Source: Clostridiales bacterium
Lineage (GTDB): Bacteria; Bacillota; Clostridia; Lachnospirales; Lachnospiraceae
Reading direction: 5' to 3'
Assembly (NCBI GenBank): GCA_021199255.1
Contig: JAJQIK010000008.1
Coordinates: 1-56,057, forward strand
DNA length: 56,057 nucleotides
In this document: one piece after another, positions 41,136 through 50,596 of the stretch
Numbering within the stretch: position 1 is the stretch's first letter
Layout of the letters: each line of letters begins with the position of its first letter
The notes under the pieces: model-generated
Told to the model about the DNA's origin: nothing
Seen by the model: only the letters and a program-made list of their open reading frames with translations
The model's database searches: none
Program-made: the position numbers and the translations under genes

Positions 41136-41399
41136 AAATTCCTCCCGTATTTACAATATCCGTATTTTATCATTCTAACCTTCATACTGCTACCCGGCGC
41201 GCATCTATGGACTGCCCAACCGGATTATTTCTTTTTCTCAATCTTTCGTCTAGGGGTTTTTACCTGATATGACTTAGAAAATGATCTGCTATGTATTTCG
41301 CTGTATTCTGGGCTTATTATACACCATGTTTCCTGAAATAGAAAGAGTTTTTTCCTAAAAAAAGCGAATCCGTGGCGAATAATCCGTTTAAACTGAATA
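41136..41399 (-). promoter_or_regulatory. rho leader and candidate promoter
   Basis: A minus-strand TATAAT (41316-41321) lies about 180 bp before the rho start codon, giving a long leader; a consensus -35 is not evident. Long leaders fit the autoregulation known for rho. I see no riboswitch or repeat in 41136-41399. Confidence 0.4.
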
Positions 41400-41428
41400 T
41401 TGCAGAGAAAAGATAAATCATATATGAT
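41400..41428 (+). promoter_or_regulatory. Sigma-A type promoter of the malic enzyme gene
   Basis: TTGCAG (41400-41405), a 17-bp spacer and TATGAT (41423-41428). The predicted start point near 41435 supports translation from 41460. Confidence 0.65.
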
Positions 41429-41459
41429 GGAACTTAACAAAATGAAACGAGGTACTCCC

Positions 41460-42614
41460 ATGACAACAAATGAAAAAGCTCTATTATTACATGAAAAGTG
41501 GAACGGTAAGCTGGAAACCGTCTCCAAAACTCCCGTCAAATCCAGAGAGGATTTAGCCCTGGCCTATACGCCGGGCGTAGCCGAGCCCTGCAAGGTGATT
41601 GCAAAAGACCCTGAGGCCGCCTATACCTATACCTGGAAATCCAACACGGTGGCCGTCGTATCGGACGGCAGCGCGGTTCTGGGCTTAGGCAATATCGGCC
41701 CCTACGCGGCCATGCCCGTTATGGAAGGAAAGGCCGTGCTGTTCAAGGAGTTCGGCGGGGTCAACGCGGTTCCCATTTGTCTGGATACTCAGGACACCGA
41801 GGAAATCATCAAAGCCGTAACCTATCTGGCTCCGGGCTTCGGCGGTATCAATCTGGAAGACATCAGCGCCCCCCGCTGCTTCGAGATCGAAGAACGGCTC
41901 AAAAAGCTTCTTCCCATTCCTGTTTTCCACGACGACCAGCACGGCACCGCTATTGTGGTTCTCGCGGGAATCATCAACGCCCTTAAGGTAGTGGGCAAGC
42001 AGAAGGAAGACTGCAAAGTGGTCGTAAACGGTGCGGGCAGCGCCGGCGTAGCCATTACCAAATTACTCTTAACCTATGGTTTCCCCAACGTCATTATGTG
42101 CGACAAGGTGGGCATCATAGGCAAGGAGACCGAGGGACTCAACTGGATGCAGCAGAAAATGACCGAGGTTACGAACCCGCATCAGGAAAAGGGAACCCTG
42201 GCGGACGCCTTAAAAGGCGCCGATATCTTTATCGGCGTATCCGCCCCGAATATCGTAACACCCGATATGGTTTCCTCCATGCAGAAGAATTCTATTCTTT
42301 TCGCCATGGCCAACCCGGTGCCGGAAATCATGCCGGACGCGGCAAAAGCCGCCGGCGCCAGAGTAGTCGGCACAGGCCGCTCCGACTTCCCCAATCAGGT
42401 CAATAATGTAATTGCCTTCCCCGGCATCTTCAAGGGCGCGCTGGAGGGACGTGCCGTACAGATCACGGAGGAAATGAAGCTGGCAGCCGCCCGCGCCCTG
42501 GCCGATCTGGTGCCGGAAGCGGAATTGCAGGAAGACAATATCCTGCCGGAAGCCTTTGACCCCAAAGTAGCGGAGGCTGTGGCCGAAGCCGTAAAATCTC
42601 ATATTAAACCGTAA
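41460..42614 (+). CDS. Malic enzyme (malate dehydrogenase, decarboxylating)
   Basis: 384 aa from the ATG at 41460, with GAGGT upstream. Oxidative decarboxylation of malate to pyruvate. Seen: YTPGVAEPC, the metal-binding EDISAPRCFEIE and FHDDQHGTAIV, and the Rossmann motif GAGSAGVAI. Short, bacterial-type enzyme without a phosphotransacetylase domain. Cofactor preference is not determined. Confidence 0.95.
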   Translation: MTTNEKALLLHEKWNGKLETVSKTPVKSREDLALAYTPGVAEPCKVIAKDPEAAYTYTWKSNTVAVVSDGSAVLGLGNIGPYAAMPVMEGKAVLFKEFGGVNAVPICLDTQDTEEIIKAVTYLAPGFGGINLEDISAPRCFEIEERLKKLLPIPVFHDDQHGTAIVVLAGIINALKVVGKQKEDCKVVVNGAGSAGVAITKLLLTYGFPNVIMCDKVGIIGKETEGLNWMQQKMTEVTNPHQEKGTLADALKGADIFIGVSAPNIVTPDMVSSMQKNSILFAMANPVPEIMPDAAKAAGARVVGTGRSDFPNQVNNVIAFPGIFKGALEGRAVQITEEMKLAAARALADLVPEAELQEDNILPEAFDPKVAEAVAEAVKSHIKP

Positions 42615-42645
42615 GCGTCCCGGCTTAAGGGAAGGAGCAAGGAAA

Positions 42646-43590
42646 ATGACAAAAGACGACTGGCACGGCAAGCCCTACTATTCTCTGGATGCTTACTGTA
42701 AAAATACCTATGGCGAGAAGCTGTACAAAATCGCCCTCAACGCCGGACTAAGCTGTCCCAACAGGGACGGCACGCTGGGCGTGGGCGGCTGCATCTTTTG
42801 CAGCGCGGGAGGCAGCGGGGACTTCGCAGTCAGGATCGGGGACGATCTGTCCGTCTCCCGGCAGCTTGCCGCCGGCAGGGCGCTTTTGCGCGGCAAACGA
42901 ACCGGGCGGCGTTATATCGCCTACTTTCAGGCTTATACGAACACCTACGGTTCTCCCGCTTACCTGAAACGGATTTATGAGGAAGCGCTGAGGGAGCCCT
43001 CAGTGGCCGGTATTTCCATCGCCACCAGGCCCGACTGCCTGCCGGAAAATATACTGACTCTATTGGTCAATCTTAAAGAAAAATTTCCTGACAAGTTTGT
43101 CTGGATTGAGTTGGGGCTACAGACTATTCATGAAGAAACCGCCCGTTTTATCAGGCGCGGATATCCTTTAGAGGTATATGACATGTGCGTCGCCAGATTA
43201 CGGCAGGCAGATATTCCGGTGATTACCCACATCATTCTGGGGCTGCCGGGCGAGACAAGAGAACATGTGTTATCCACCATCGCCCATCTCAACGACAGTG
43301 GGATTCAAGGCATTAAATTACAACTGTTACATATCCTTAAGGGAACCGACCTGGCGTCTTTATACCAACAGGGCTCCTATGTACCGCTTACCCGGCAGGC
43401 TTATCTGGAGCTCCTCATCGACTGTCTGGAGCATCTGAGCCCTCATATCGTGGTACACCGGGTAACCGGCGACGGTCCTGAAGATTTATTGCTGGCGCCG
43501 CTGTGGAGCCGCAATAAGCGGGACGTCCTCAACAGCCTGCATCATACCATGAAGCTGCGCGCCGCCTTTCAGGGGCGGAAAATGATGTAA
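42646..43590 (+). CDS. TIGR01212 family radical SAM protein
   Basis: 314 aa. The radical SAM cluster motif is the extended form typical of the YhcC/TIGR01212 family (CPNRDGTLGVGGCIFC), followed by GLQTIHEETARFIRRGYP and HIILGLPGET. The reaction is unknown; nucleic-acid or tRNA modification has been suggested for relatives. 31 bp after the malic enzyme gene, with AGGAG. Confidence 0.93.
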   Translation: MTKDDWHGKPYYSLDAYCKNTYGEKLYKIALNAGLSCPNRDGTLGVGGCIFCSAGGSGDFAVRIGDDLSVSRQLAAGRALLRGKRTGRRYIAYFQAYTNTYGSPAYLKRIYEEALREPSVAGISIATRPDCLPENILTLLVNLKEKFPDKFVWIELGLQTIHEETARFIRRGYPLEVYDMCVARLRQADIPVITHIILGLPGETREHVLSTIAHLNDSGIQGIKLQLLHILKGTDLASLYQQGSYVPLTRQAYLELLIDCLEHLSPHIVVHRVTGDGPEDLLLAPLWSRNKRDVLNSLHHTMKLRAAFQGRKMM

Positions 43591-43609
43591 ACTAAAAACA
43601 ACAGAGGAA

Positions 43610-43634
43610 AGAGCGAACCATAATGTCTCGCTCT
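43610..43634 (+). other. Intercistronic hairpin
   Basis: AGAGCGA/TCGCTCT stem with an 11-base loop between the radical SAM gene and the DUF4364 gene. No T-run follows. Confidence 0.45.
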
Positions 43635-43669
43635 ATGCGCGAAAGGACAGCGCAGAAATGAGGTAAGCT

Positions 43670-44185
43670 ATGAAACAGGATTCCTTAACGCTCTATAAAT
43701 TAATCATACTCTATATGCTGGATCGCGTAACCTTCCCCCTGACCAAAGCGCAGGTCAGCGATTTTATTCTGGAAAAGGAATATACCAATTTCCTTACGCT
43801 ACAGCAGGCCACCGCGGAACTAACCGACACGGGGCTGGTTGCAGCGGAATCCAACCGCAACCGCACTTATCTGGAAATTACAGAGGAGGGGCGAAAGACC
43901 CTGTCCTTCTTCGGCAGCCGCATCAACCACTCCATCAAAAGCGAGATCGACGCTTTCCTGCGCGATCACGAGGTGGAAATGCGCAATGAGGTATCGATCC
44001 TTTCCGACTATAACAGAGCCTCCTCCGGCGAGTACGAAGCCCATCTGAAGGCCAAAGAAAAAGGCGTTACCGTCGTCGAGGTCACCTTGTCTGTCCCCGA
44101 TGAAGATACCGCCTCCGCAATCTGCGCCAACTGGCAGCAGAAAAACCAGGAAATCTATCAATATCTGATCCGCAAGCTGTTCTAA
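43670..44185 (+). CDS. DUF4364 family protein
   Basis: 171 aa. The N-terminus looks like a winged helix (LILYMLDRVTFPLTKAQVSDFILEKEYTNFLTLQQATAELTDTGLV), and the C-terminus is alpha/beta. Predicted cytosolic, possibly DNA-binding; the family has no assigned function. ATG has GAGGT upstream. It ends 10 bp from the convergent DUF5722 gene. Confidence 0.88.
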   Translation: MKQDSLTLYKLIILYMLDRVTFPLTKAQVSDFILEKEYTNFLTLQQATAELTDTGLVAAESNRNRTYLEITEEGRKTLSFFGSRINHSIKSEIDAFLRDHEVEMRNEVSILSDYNRASSGEYEAHLKAKEKGVTVVEVTLSVPDEDTASAICANWQQKNQEIYQYLIRKLF

Positions 44186-44195
44186 AAGCGTCTTA

Positions 44196-46334
44196 TTAAT
44201 GGGCGGTAATGATCTCGCTCCAACTGGAAACGCCGATCACCCGCAGGGCAAAATCCGTATACTTGGCGGACTCCTCCGTATCCACATATTTAAAGGCATT
44301 GTAGATAGATTTACGGCTGCCGCCCTGGGTACTGATTCCCAAAGCCAGCCCCTGCGCCACCTCGGATGCCGCGTCCGTCTCACGGGACAACAGCATACTG
44401 TCGATATACTGATTCGCTTCTATAATCTTATAGGCATACACAAAAGAGGCCGCCTGTAAATCCTGCCCGGAAGAAGAGGTGTATCCCATTTCGCTTAGGA
44501 TCACGTGCCTTACCTCCCCGTCCTCCGTCAGATACTCTTCCTTCTGCAAATAATCCGTAAGCACATGGATATTCTTAATGGAAAGAACCGGCGTCGTCTC
44601 AGAATCCAGCACATAGGAATTGGCTTTGCCGCTGGTGCTCCATGCCTTAGCGCTGGTCAGCGGATAATTATAGGGGTGCTGAGCCACGCCCCAGTCAATA
44701 TTGCCATATTCCGAAATATATTCGTTAAAGCTGTCCAGAATCTCTTTAGAGCCATATCCATTGTTGGAATACAGGCTCTTGCCCCACTGCTGATCCAGAG
44801 AAATATATACTCTGGCATTGCCGTTAATGCTCAGGATCGCGTTGTAAAAGATGCGGAAAGCCTTGCCATATTCCTCCACATAGCTGTCCGTATCCATATA
44901 TTCTATATAATTCCACTCGCTTCTGGCATTAATCTCATTGCCGATTACCCAGTTCATGACTTTACCGTGTCCGCTACCGGAATAACGGTTCGCCAGAAAG
45001 GAAGCCACCGCCGCAATATATTCCGTGCCCTCCTCATCTGTGGCGTTAAAGGCATAATAAGGCGCGCTGCCGCCGCTTCTCGCCTTGGGATGGATCAGCT
45101 CCATATAACTGGTATTCATATCGTTTAAAATAATGGCCGTTGTGGTAATCCCTTTATTCGTCAGAGTGGAAAAAATATAATCGTACTCCGCCACGACCTG
45201 TCCGTTAAACGCGTAGCTTCTGCCATTATAGGTATAATAAACCGTGGGATAATAAGCGTTCGTGGTATTGCCCAGGATTCTGCTCAGGGGAATATTGTAC
45301 GCCGCATGCTTTACGCCCAGGTCGTCCAGTTCAGAGCCGCTAAGCTTCTCCGGGTCTACCAGCAGCCCCTTCTTGGAGGTAGTGCTGCTAAAGGAAGGCG
45401 TATACTTGGCAATCGCTTCCGGATTGGTGATATAGCGCGGTTTGCTGATTGCCAGAAACGCCCCGTCCTTCTTAACCGCTATCACAAACTTGGAAAACAG
45501 GCGTGAGCTTACCGTGTTATAATTCAAATTGACTGAAAAAGTCAAATCTACGTCCTTCTGTTCTTCCATGATATACTCGTCGCCGGTAATCCCGGATTCA
45601 TAACTCTTTTCCTCGAACAGATAGTAATAACCGTCGTCGCTGATTGCCACGGCGTCCGCCGACATGGTCACATCCACCTTGCCGGTCTCCGTATTGATGA
45701 CGCAGCTTTCTATTGTGGCAAAATCCTCCGCGTTTTCCTCGGTTACTTCAATCTCCGGCGGCCTATTCTGAATACCGTCTATCATATAGCGGGCCGCGTC
45801 CACCAACGCCTTGGTTGTATCCTTCCCGGCGTTCTGCTTCACGCTGTCCTTTCTGTGCTGGGTCTTGCTGTATTCCGCCAGGGCTACCGCTTCCGTATGT
45901 ACCATGGCTTCCACCGCCTCATTTTCCAGCGTTTTCTGCGTCACATAACGGTGAATCCAAAGTCCGCTGCCTGTTCCTGCCAGCGCGGCGCCCAGAATAC
46001 ACACAGCAATTATGATTGCCATCTTCTTTCTGTTAATGGGCTTTTTCGCATCTTTTTGGGATTCTTCAATGGTATAGGTTTCCTCCACTACGATGGTGCG
46101 TTCTACGGCGCCTTTTTCATTAACGGTCACCGATTCTTCCATCGTCACAGACTCTTCCAGAACCTGCCCCTTTTGTTTCTGTGCCCTGAGCTTTGCCTTT
46201 TCTTCCCGCAGCTGCTGTTTCATGCGCCGCTTTCTGGCTTTGGCTTTTTTCCTGTTTTCCGTTGCTTTTTCCTTATCGATAACTCGTCTTCTCTTCTTTT
46301 TCTTCGGGTTGTCCACTTTATCATTTTTCGCCAT
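44196..46334 (-). CDS. DUF5722 protein, membrane-anchored glycosidase-like
   Basis: 712 aa. A very basic N-terminus (about residues 1-60), an acidic linker, one membrane helix (about 105-128), a beta-rich region (about 200-325) and a TIM-barrel-like domain. WVIGNEIN could hold the acid/base Glu and VILSEMGYT the nucleophile, as in clan GH-A glycosidases. Predicted type II membrane protein facing outside. The start overlaps the rarA stop by 14 bp. The substrate is unknown and activity is not established for the family. Confidence 0.85.
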   Translation of the reverse strand: MAKNDKVDNPKKKKRRRVIDKEKATENRKKAKARKRRMKQQLREEKAKLRAQKQKGQVLEESVTMEESVTVNEKGAVERTIVVEETYTIEESQKDAKKPINRKKMAIIIAVCILGAALAGTGSGLWIHRYVTQKTLENEAVEAMVHTEAVALAEYSKTQHRKDSVKQNAGKDTTKALVDAARYMIDGIQNRPPEIEVTEENAEDFATIESCVINTETGKVDVTMSADAVAISDDGYYYLFEEKSYESGITGDEYIMEEQKDVDLTFSVNLNYNTVSSRLFSKFVIAVKKDGAFLAISKPRYITNPEAIAKYTPSFSSTTSKKGLLVDPEKLSGSELDDLGVKHAAYNIPLSRILGNTTNAYYPTVYYTYNGRSYAFNGQVVAEYDYIFSTLTNKGITTTAIILNDMNTSYMELIHPKARSGGSAPYYAFNATDEEGTEYIAAVASFLANRYSGSGHGKVMNWVIGNEINARSEWNYIEYMDTDSYVEEYGKAFRIFYNAILSINGNARVYISLDQQWGKSLYSNNGYGSKEILDSFNEYISEYGNIDWGVAQHPYNYPLTSAKAWSTSGKANSYVLDSETTPVLSIKNIHVLTDYLQKEEYLTEDGEVRHVILSEMGYTSSSGQDLQAASFVYAYKIIEANQYIDSMLLSRETDAASEVAQGLALGISTQGGSRKSIYNAFKYVDTEESAKYTDFALRVIGVSSWSEIITAH

Positions 46335-47658
46335 GGGCAGCTTCTTCCTTTATCCGTTTCATATATTCTTTTATTTTGGCCTCATAGCCATTGTCTGTAG
46401 GCTCATAAAACCGTTTCCCGACCAGCTGATCCGGCAGATACTGCTGCGCTACATAGTGGTTGGGATAATCATGGGCATATTGATAGCCAATACCGTGCCC
46501 CAGTCTGGCCGCGCCCTTATAATGGGAGTCCTGCAAATGCCCCGGTATAGGCAGGCTGCCGCTTGACTCCACCTCCCGCGAAGCCGCGTAAACCGCTTCG
46601 CACGCCGCGTTGCTCTTCGGGGCGCAGGCCACATAAGAAGCCGCCTGGGACAGAATAATCTGCGCCTCCGGCATACCGACCCTTTCCACCGCGAGGGAAG
46701 CGCTGACCGCCACATTCAATGCCATCGGGTCTGCATTGCCCACATCCTCCGCCGCACAGATCATAATACGGCGGGCAATAAACGTCACGCTTTCTCCCGC
46801 GTACAGCATACGGCTCAGATAATAGACCGCCGCGTCCGGGTCAGAGCCTCTCATGCTCTTAATAAAAGCGGAAATTGTATCATAGTGGTTATCTCCGGTT
46901 TTATCATATCGGAGCGCCCTCTTCTGAATACACTCCTGAGCCACCTCCAGGGTAATATGTATCTTGCCGTCCTCGCTGCGGTCGGTAGTCATAACGCCCA
47001 GTTCCACCGCATTCAAGGCGTGTCTCGCGTCCCCGCCGGATAATTCCGCCAAAAACTCTTCCGCGTCTTCCTCGATCACGGCATCATAAGCGCCCATGCC
47101 CTTTTCCTTGTCATACACGGCTCTTTGAATCAGTAGCTTGATATCTTCTTTGGATAACGGTTGTAATTCAAATACGATAGAGCGGGAAATCAACGCCCCG
47201 TTGACCTCAAAATAAGGGTTTTCTGTGGTAGCGCCGATCAGAATCAGAGTACCGTCCTCCACAAACGGCAGCAGATAGTCCTGCTGACCCTTGTTAAAAC
47301 GGTGAATCTCATCGATAAACAGAATTGTTTTCTTGCCGTACATGCCGCTTAGATTCTTCGCCTTTTGCACGACCTCTTCCATATCCTTCTTCCCCGCGGA
47401 CGTGGCGTTGATCTGGGTAAATTCGGCGCTGGTGGTGTTGGCAATCACCTTTGCCAGCGTGGTTTTGCCTGTGCCGGGCGGACCGTAAAAGATAATGGAA
47501 CTGAGCTTGTCCGCGCGAATCGCGCGATAGAGCAGCTTATCTTTTCCAATAATATGCTGTTGTCCTACCACTTCCTCTAAGGAAGTGGGGCGAAGCCTTG
47601 CCGCCAGGGGAGATTCCTTCTCCTGACTCGTGCTCCGCATATATTCAAACAAATCCAT
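46321..47658 (-). CDS. rarA: Replication-associated recombination protein RarA
   Basis: 445 aa from the ATG at 47658 (MDLFEYMRST); AGGAC lies upstream. AAA+ ATPase related to clamp loaders: LRPTSLEEVVGQQH, Walker A GPPGTGKTTL, Walker B LFIDEIHRFNKGQQD, sensor GATTENP. It acts at stalled replication forks. It overlaps the DUF5722 gene, an unusual partner. Confidence 0.96.
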   Translation of the reverse strand: MDLFEYMRSTSQEKESPLAARLRPTSLEEVVGQQHIIGKDKLLYRAIRADKLSSIIFYGPPGTGKTTLAKVIANTTSAEFTQINATSAGKKDMEEVVQKAKNLSGMYGKKTILFIDEIHRFNKGQQDYLLPFVEDGTLILIGATTENPYFEVNGALISRSIVFELQPLSKEDIKLLIQRAVYDKEKGMGAYDAVIEEDAEEFLAELSGGDARHALNAVELGVMTTDRSEDGKIHITLEVAQECIQKRALRYDKTGDNHYDTISAFIKSMRGSDPDAAVYYLSRMLYAGESVTFIARRIMICAAEDVGNADPMALNVAVSASLAVERVGMPEAQIILSQAASYVACAPKSNAACEAVYAASREVESSGSLPIPGHLQDSHYKGAARLGHGIGYQYAHDYPNHYVAQQYLPDQLVGKRFYEPTDNGYEAKIKEYMKRIKEEAAHGEK

Positions 47659-47823
47659 AACCAATTCCCGTCCTTGCCCTATGGAAAGCATGGCCAGCTT
47701 TCGCATACGCTTCCTATATCTTATCATTTCCAGCCGCTAAGCGCAAATATAATATACGGAAAACCTGCCGAAAACTTACCCGGAAACCAGTCTGGAAAAC
47801 TTTTCCGAAAAAATGAGGGAATT

Positions 47824-48546
47824 TTAATCAAATAAAATTTCATCCACTGTCACAAACTCATAGCCCTGCGCCGTCAACTCGTCGATAATCTCAAAGGCTG
47901 CCGTCACAGTGGTCTTGTACTGGTCGTGGAGAAGAATAATATCGTTCTCTTCCGCCTTAGAGATCACCTTCTGCACAATACAGGAAACGTTGTCGCTGCA
48001 CCAATCCATCGGGTCTATCGTCCACAATACCGGAAACATGGTCAGCTCCGCCTCTATACTCTTGTCCCAGCTTCCGTAAGGAGGCCTGACATACTGTGTT
48101 TCTTCCCCTGTTATTTCCCGGAGCACCTCATTGGTCTTAACCAGCTCCTCAATATAACGCGCCCGGTTCTCCTGTCCCAGCTGCATATGGCTATAGGTAT
48201 GATTGCCGATCAAATGACCTTCGCTATGCATCCGCTTTACCAGTTCCGGATAAGCCTCCGCCTGCTTTCCCATTACGAAAAAGGTGGCTCTTACGCCCCG
48301 TTCCTTCAGCCCGTCCAGAAGCTGCTCCGTATAGTAAGGATGGGGGCCGTCGTCAAAGGTAATGGCAATCTTAGGGCTGTCTGCAGAAGCATCCGCCGAG
48401 TCCTTGCTGTTTTTATTCGTAACATTTGTTATGTTGTTAACGGTTGTTCTCATTTTGTCCCCCTGTATCAAGATTCCCGCCGTCCCCGCCAACACCGCGG
48501 CCATCAGCAGGAGCGTCGCCGCGGCCATCTTACCCTTCACACTCAT
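47824..48546 (-). CDS. Polysaccharide deacetylase (NodB domain)
   Basis: 240 aa with an N-terminal membrane anchor or signal (residues 8-28) and a NodB domain: TFDDGPHPYYT (catalytic Asp), HLIGNHTYSHMQL (metal His pair) and RPPYGSWD. It probably deacetylates cell-wall or other N-acetylated glycans outside the membrane. It follows the ASKHA gene after an 86-bp gap in which I see no feature. Confidence 0.93.
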   Translation of the reverse strand: MSVKGKMAAATLLLMAAVLAGTAGILIQGDKMRTTVNNITNVTNKNSKDSADASADSPKIAITFDDGPHPYYTEQLLDGLKERGVRATFFVMGKQAEAYPELVKRMHSEGHLIGNHTYSHMQLGQENRARYIEELVKTNEVLREITGEETQYVRPPYGSWDKSIEAELTMFPVLWTIDPMDWCSDNVSCIVQKVISKAEENDIILLHDQYKTTVTAAFEIIDELTAQGYEFVTVDEILFD

Positions 48547-48632
48547 ATTCGTCCAGCCCTTCCATCCGCTTCCTACTTATATATTTATGCAAAAGGCTCT
48601 AAACTATGAAAAGGGCGGCGCTATTCCTCCGC

Positions 48633-50354
48633 TTACCCTTCAGGGCATAAATTCATGGAACGCAGGTACAGACCCTCAAAGCCTTCCTGCCTGGCCAGAT
48701 TGATGCTGTCTATGGAAGCGATTCTCTCTTCCAGCGCCCTGCCGTCGGCAGTCCCGCAGGCGAAAGCCCGCGCCAGCCTGCAGGCGCCCGCCAAAGAAGC
48801 GTTTCCCACCGCCTGCACCCTTCCCCGCAGCCGTGCGGGCAATAATCCAATCTGAAAAGCCGCTTCTGTATCCAGATAATATCCAAACCCGCCTGCCAGA
48901 TACACCCGATCCACGGCCGGTGCGCCCAACGCGTCCCACAGAATCTCCGCCCCGGCTCGCACCGCCGCCTTGGCAAGCTGCAAATTACGGATATCCTGAG
49001 GCCGTATCAAAAGAGCGTCTTGCTTCCACGGCATCATAACGCCCGTTTTGAAATAAGGCTCCGCCAGCAGTCCCGTCTCGTCCAGAACCCCCTTCTCCAG
49101 CATCGCCGCAGTAACCGCAATCATATCCGTACCAATGATCTGCGCGCCCGCGCCGCCTTCAAAAGCCGGACCCGCGGCGGTGGCCGTCACAAGCATACGG
49201 CTTCCGTCCGTAATCGCCATCTCGCCATTGGTCCCCAGATCAATCAACATGCGGACGCCCCCCGTCTCCTCCGGCGGATCATCCCGAAGCGCCGGGCGGG
49301 CATTTCCCAAATCTCCTCCCAGCATATCCAAGGTGTAGAGCCCGGCTACTATATCGCCGCCCACAAAGGCGCTGACCACCGGAGCCACATAGACAGGCAT
49401 ATCCCAGGCCGGACAGCGAATTTCCCGCAGTCCCCCAATGGCCGGGGTAAAAGGGCTGACCCCCAAGGAGGCCATATCGCACCCAAGCAAAAGCTGCTCC
49501 ATAGCCGTATTTCCGGCAATGCACATACATTTGATCTGTTTGGCAACACTCGTTATTATTTCCCTATTTTCCCCTGTGTCCGGAAGATACGCTCCGCTGT
49601 GCCGCCCTTCCAGCGTCTTCGCGAATTGAAGCAGCCCGCGCTTCAGCACCTCCCATACGATCCTTTGCATGACCTCTCCATGCCCCTCACAGGATGCCTG
49701 GATTCTGGATAACACATCCGCGCCGTAGCTTCTCTGGGGATTCATCTCGCAGTAGGTATCCGTCGCCGCGCCTGTCTCAATATCATACAGCTCCATGGCG
49801 ATGGTCGTAGTTCCCAAATCCACCCCTACCACATAGAACCTTTGCGCGCAATCCTCCTGCCGACATTCTCCGCTGTTTAATTCTATAACATGCGGTTTTC
49901 TATTTGCAGAACATTCTTTTTGTTGACTATTCTGGTCATTATTTTCTGACAGACCTATCGTTTCTGTCACAATCGAAACCGCTTTCTCTTCCTCTAAGGC
50001 TAAACGAATAACACAGTCTCCCTTAGGCCTTGACAGACACGCCAGTCGATATCCCTGTCTGAGCTCCTCCGGCTCCAGCATGCTTCTTTCCAATGCGGTC
50101 GGCATCGTAACGCCCTTAATATATTGAACCTTGCATCTGCCGCAGCTCCCTCTGCCTCCGCAAAAGCTGCCGCTGACCAATCCCGCTTTCAGCAAAGTCG
50201 ACATCAGTGTCGCGGAAGAATGATGTGTCACAATAACAGGCTGCCTTTTGAATCCACCCTGCTCTTCATCCATCCTGTTATTCAATTTTTCGTTACATTC
50301 GGTAACGATTGTTACCTTAATTTCATCAGACAAACTGGTTTTTCCCCTCGTCAT
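48633..50354 (-). CDS. Ferredoxin/ASKHA-domain protein (RACo-like)
   Basis: 573 aa as drawn. A [2Fe-2S] ferredoxin domain (CGGRGSCGRCKV with a further Cys in RLACLS) is followed by an ASKHA ATPase fold (VVGVDLGTTTIAMELYD, IDLGTNGEMAI, VYLAGGFGYYLD). Relatives reactivate corrinoid proteins of methyltransferase systems by reducing the cobalt; no corrinoid protein is nearby. The start is uncertain: ATG 50354 has no good SD, whereas TTG 50333 follows GAGGGG by about 10 bases and overlaps the DUF4250 stop, so it may be the real one. Confidence 0.87.
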   Translation of the reverse strand: MTRGKTSLSDEIKVTIVTECNEKLNNRMDEEQGGFKRQPVIVTHHSSATLMSTLLKAGLVSGSFCGGRGSCGRCKVQYIKGVTMPTALERSMLEPEELRQGYRLACLSRPKGDCVIRLALEEEKAVSIVTETIGLSENNDQNSQQKECSANRKPHVIELNSGECRQEDCAQRFYVVGVDLGTTTIAMELYDIETGAATDTYCEMNPQRSYGADVLSRIQASCEGHGEVMQRIVWEVLKRGLLQFAKTLEGRHSGAYLPDTGENREIITSVAKQIKCMCIAGNTAMEQLLLGCDMASLGVSPFTPAIGGLREIRCPAWDMPVYVAPVVSAFVGGDIVAGLYTLDMLGGDLGNARPALRDDPPEETGGVRMLIDLGTNGEMAITDGSRMLVTATAAGPAFEGGAGAQIIGTDMIAVTAAMLEKGVLDETGLLAEPYFKTGVMMPWKQDALLIRPQDIRNLQLAKAAVRAGAEILWDALGAPAVDRVYLAGGFGYYLDTEAAFQIGLLPARLRGRVQAVGNASLAGACRLARAFACGTADGRALEERIASIDSINLARQEGFEGLYLRSMNLCPEG

Positions 50355-50499
50355 AATGATAATCAATCTTAGCCAATTTGGATACGAGCTCCGTCTGATC
50401 GATCTCCAGATCCTCACAAAGAGCTTCGAGATTTCCATAGAAATCCCGAAGCTTCAAATTGATAAAACTCAATAACATTACCGGATCGTTCGGTATCAT
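50326..50499 (-). CDS. DUF4250 small protein
   Basis: 57 aa: it begins MIPNDPVMLLSFINLKLRDFY and ends IDYHYDEGKNQFV, the pattern I know for DUF4250. AGGAGAG lies just before the ATG at 50499. Predicted small helical cytosolic protein; function unknown. It directly precedes and partly overlaps the ferredoxin/ASKHA gene, so the two are probably coupled. Confidence 0.85.
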   Translation of the reverse strand: MIPNDPVMLLSFINLKLRDFYGNLEALCEDLEIDQTELVSKLAKIDYHYDEGKNQFV

Positions 50500-50596
50500 G
50501 CTTCTCTCCTTCTCTTTCTCAGCGCTGCCGGCAATTACGCAAGCGTGTCTGCAGCGACGACGTCATTGGTGCAATGCCGCAGCCAAGAACTGAAAC

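Noticed and set aside
50301-50316. GGTAAC-GATT-GTTACC palindrome as an operator
   Set aside because: It lies within codons at the start of the ferredoxin/ASKHA gene, and no second copy was noticed.
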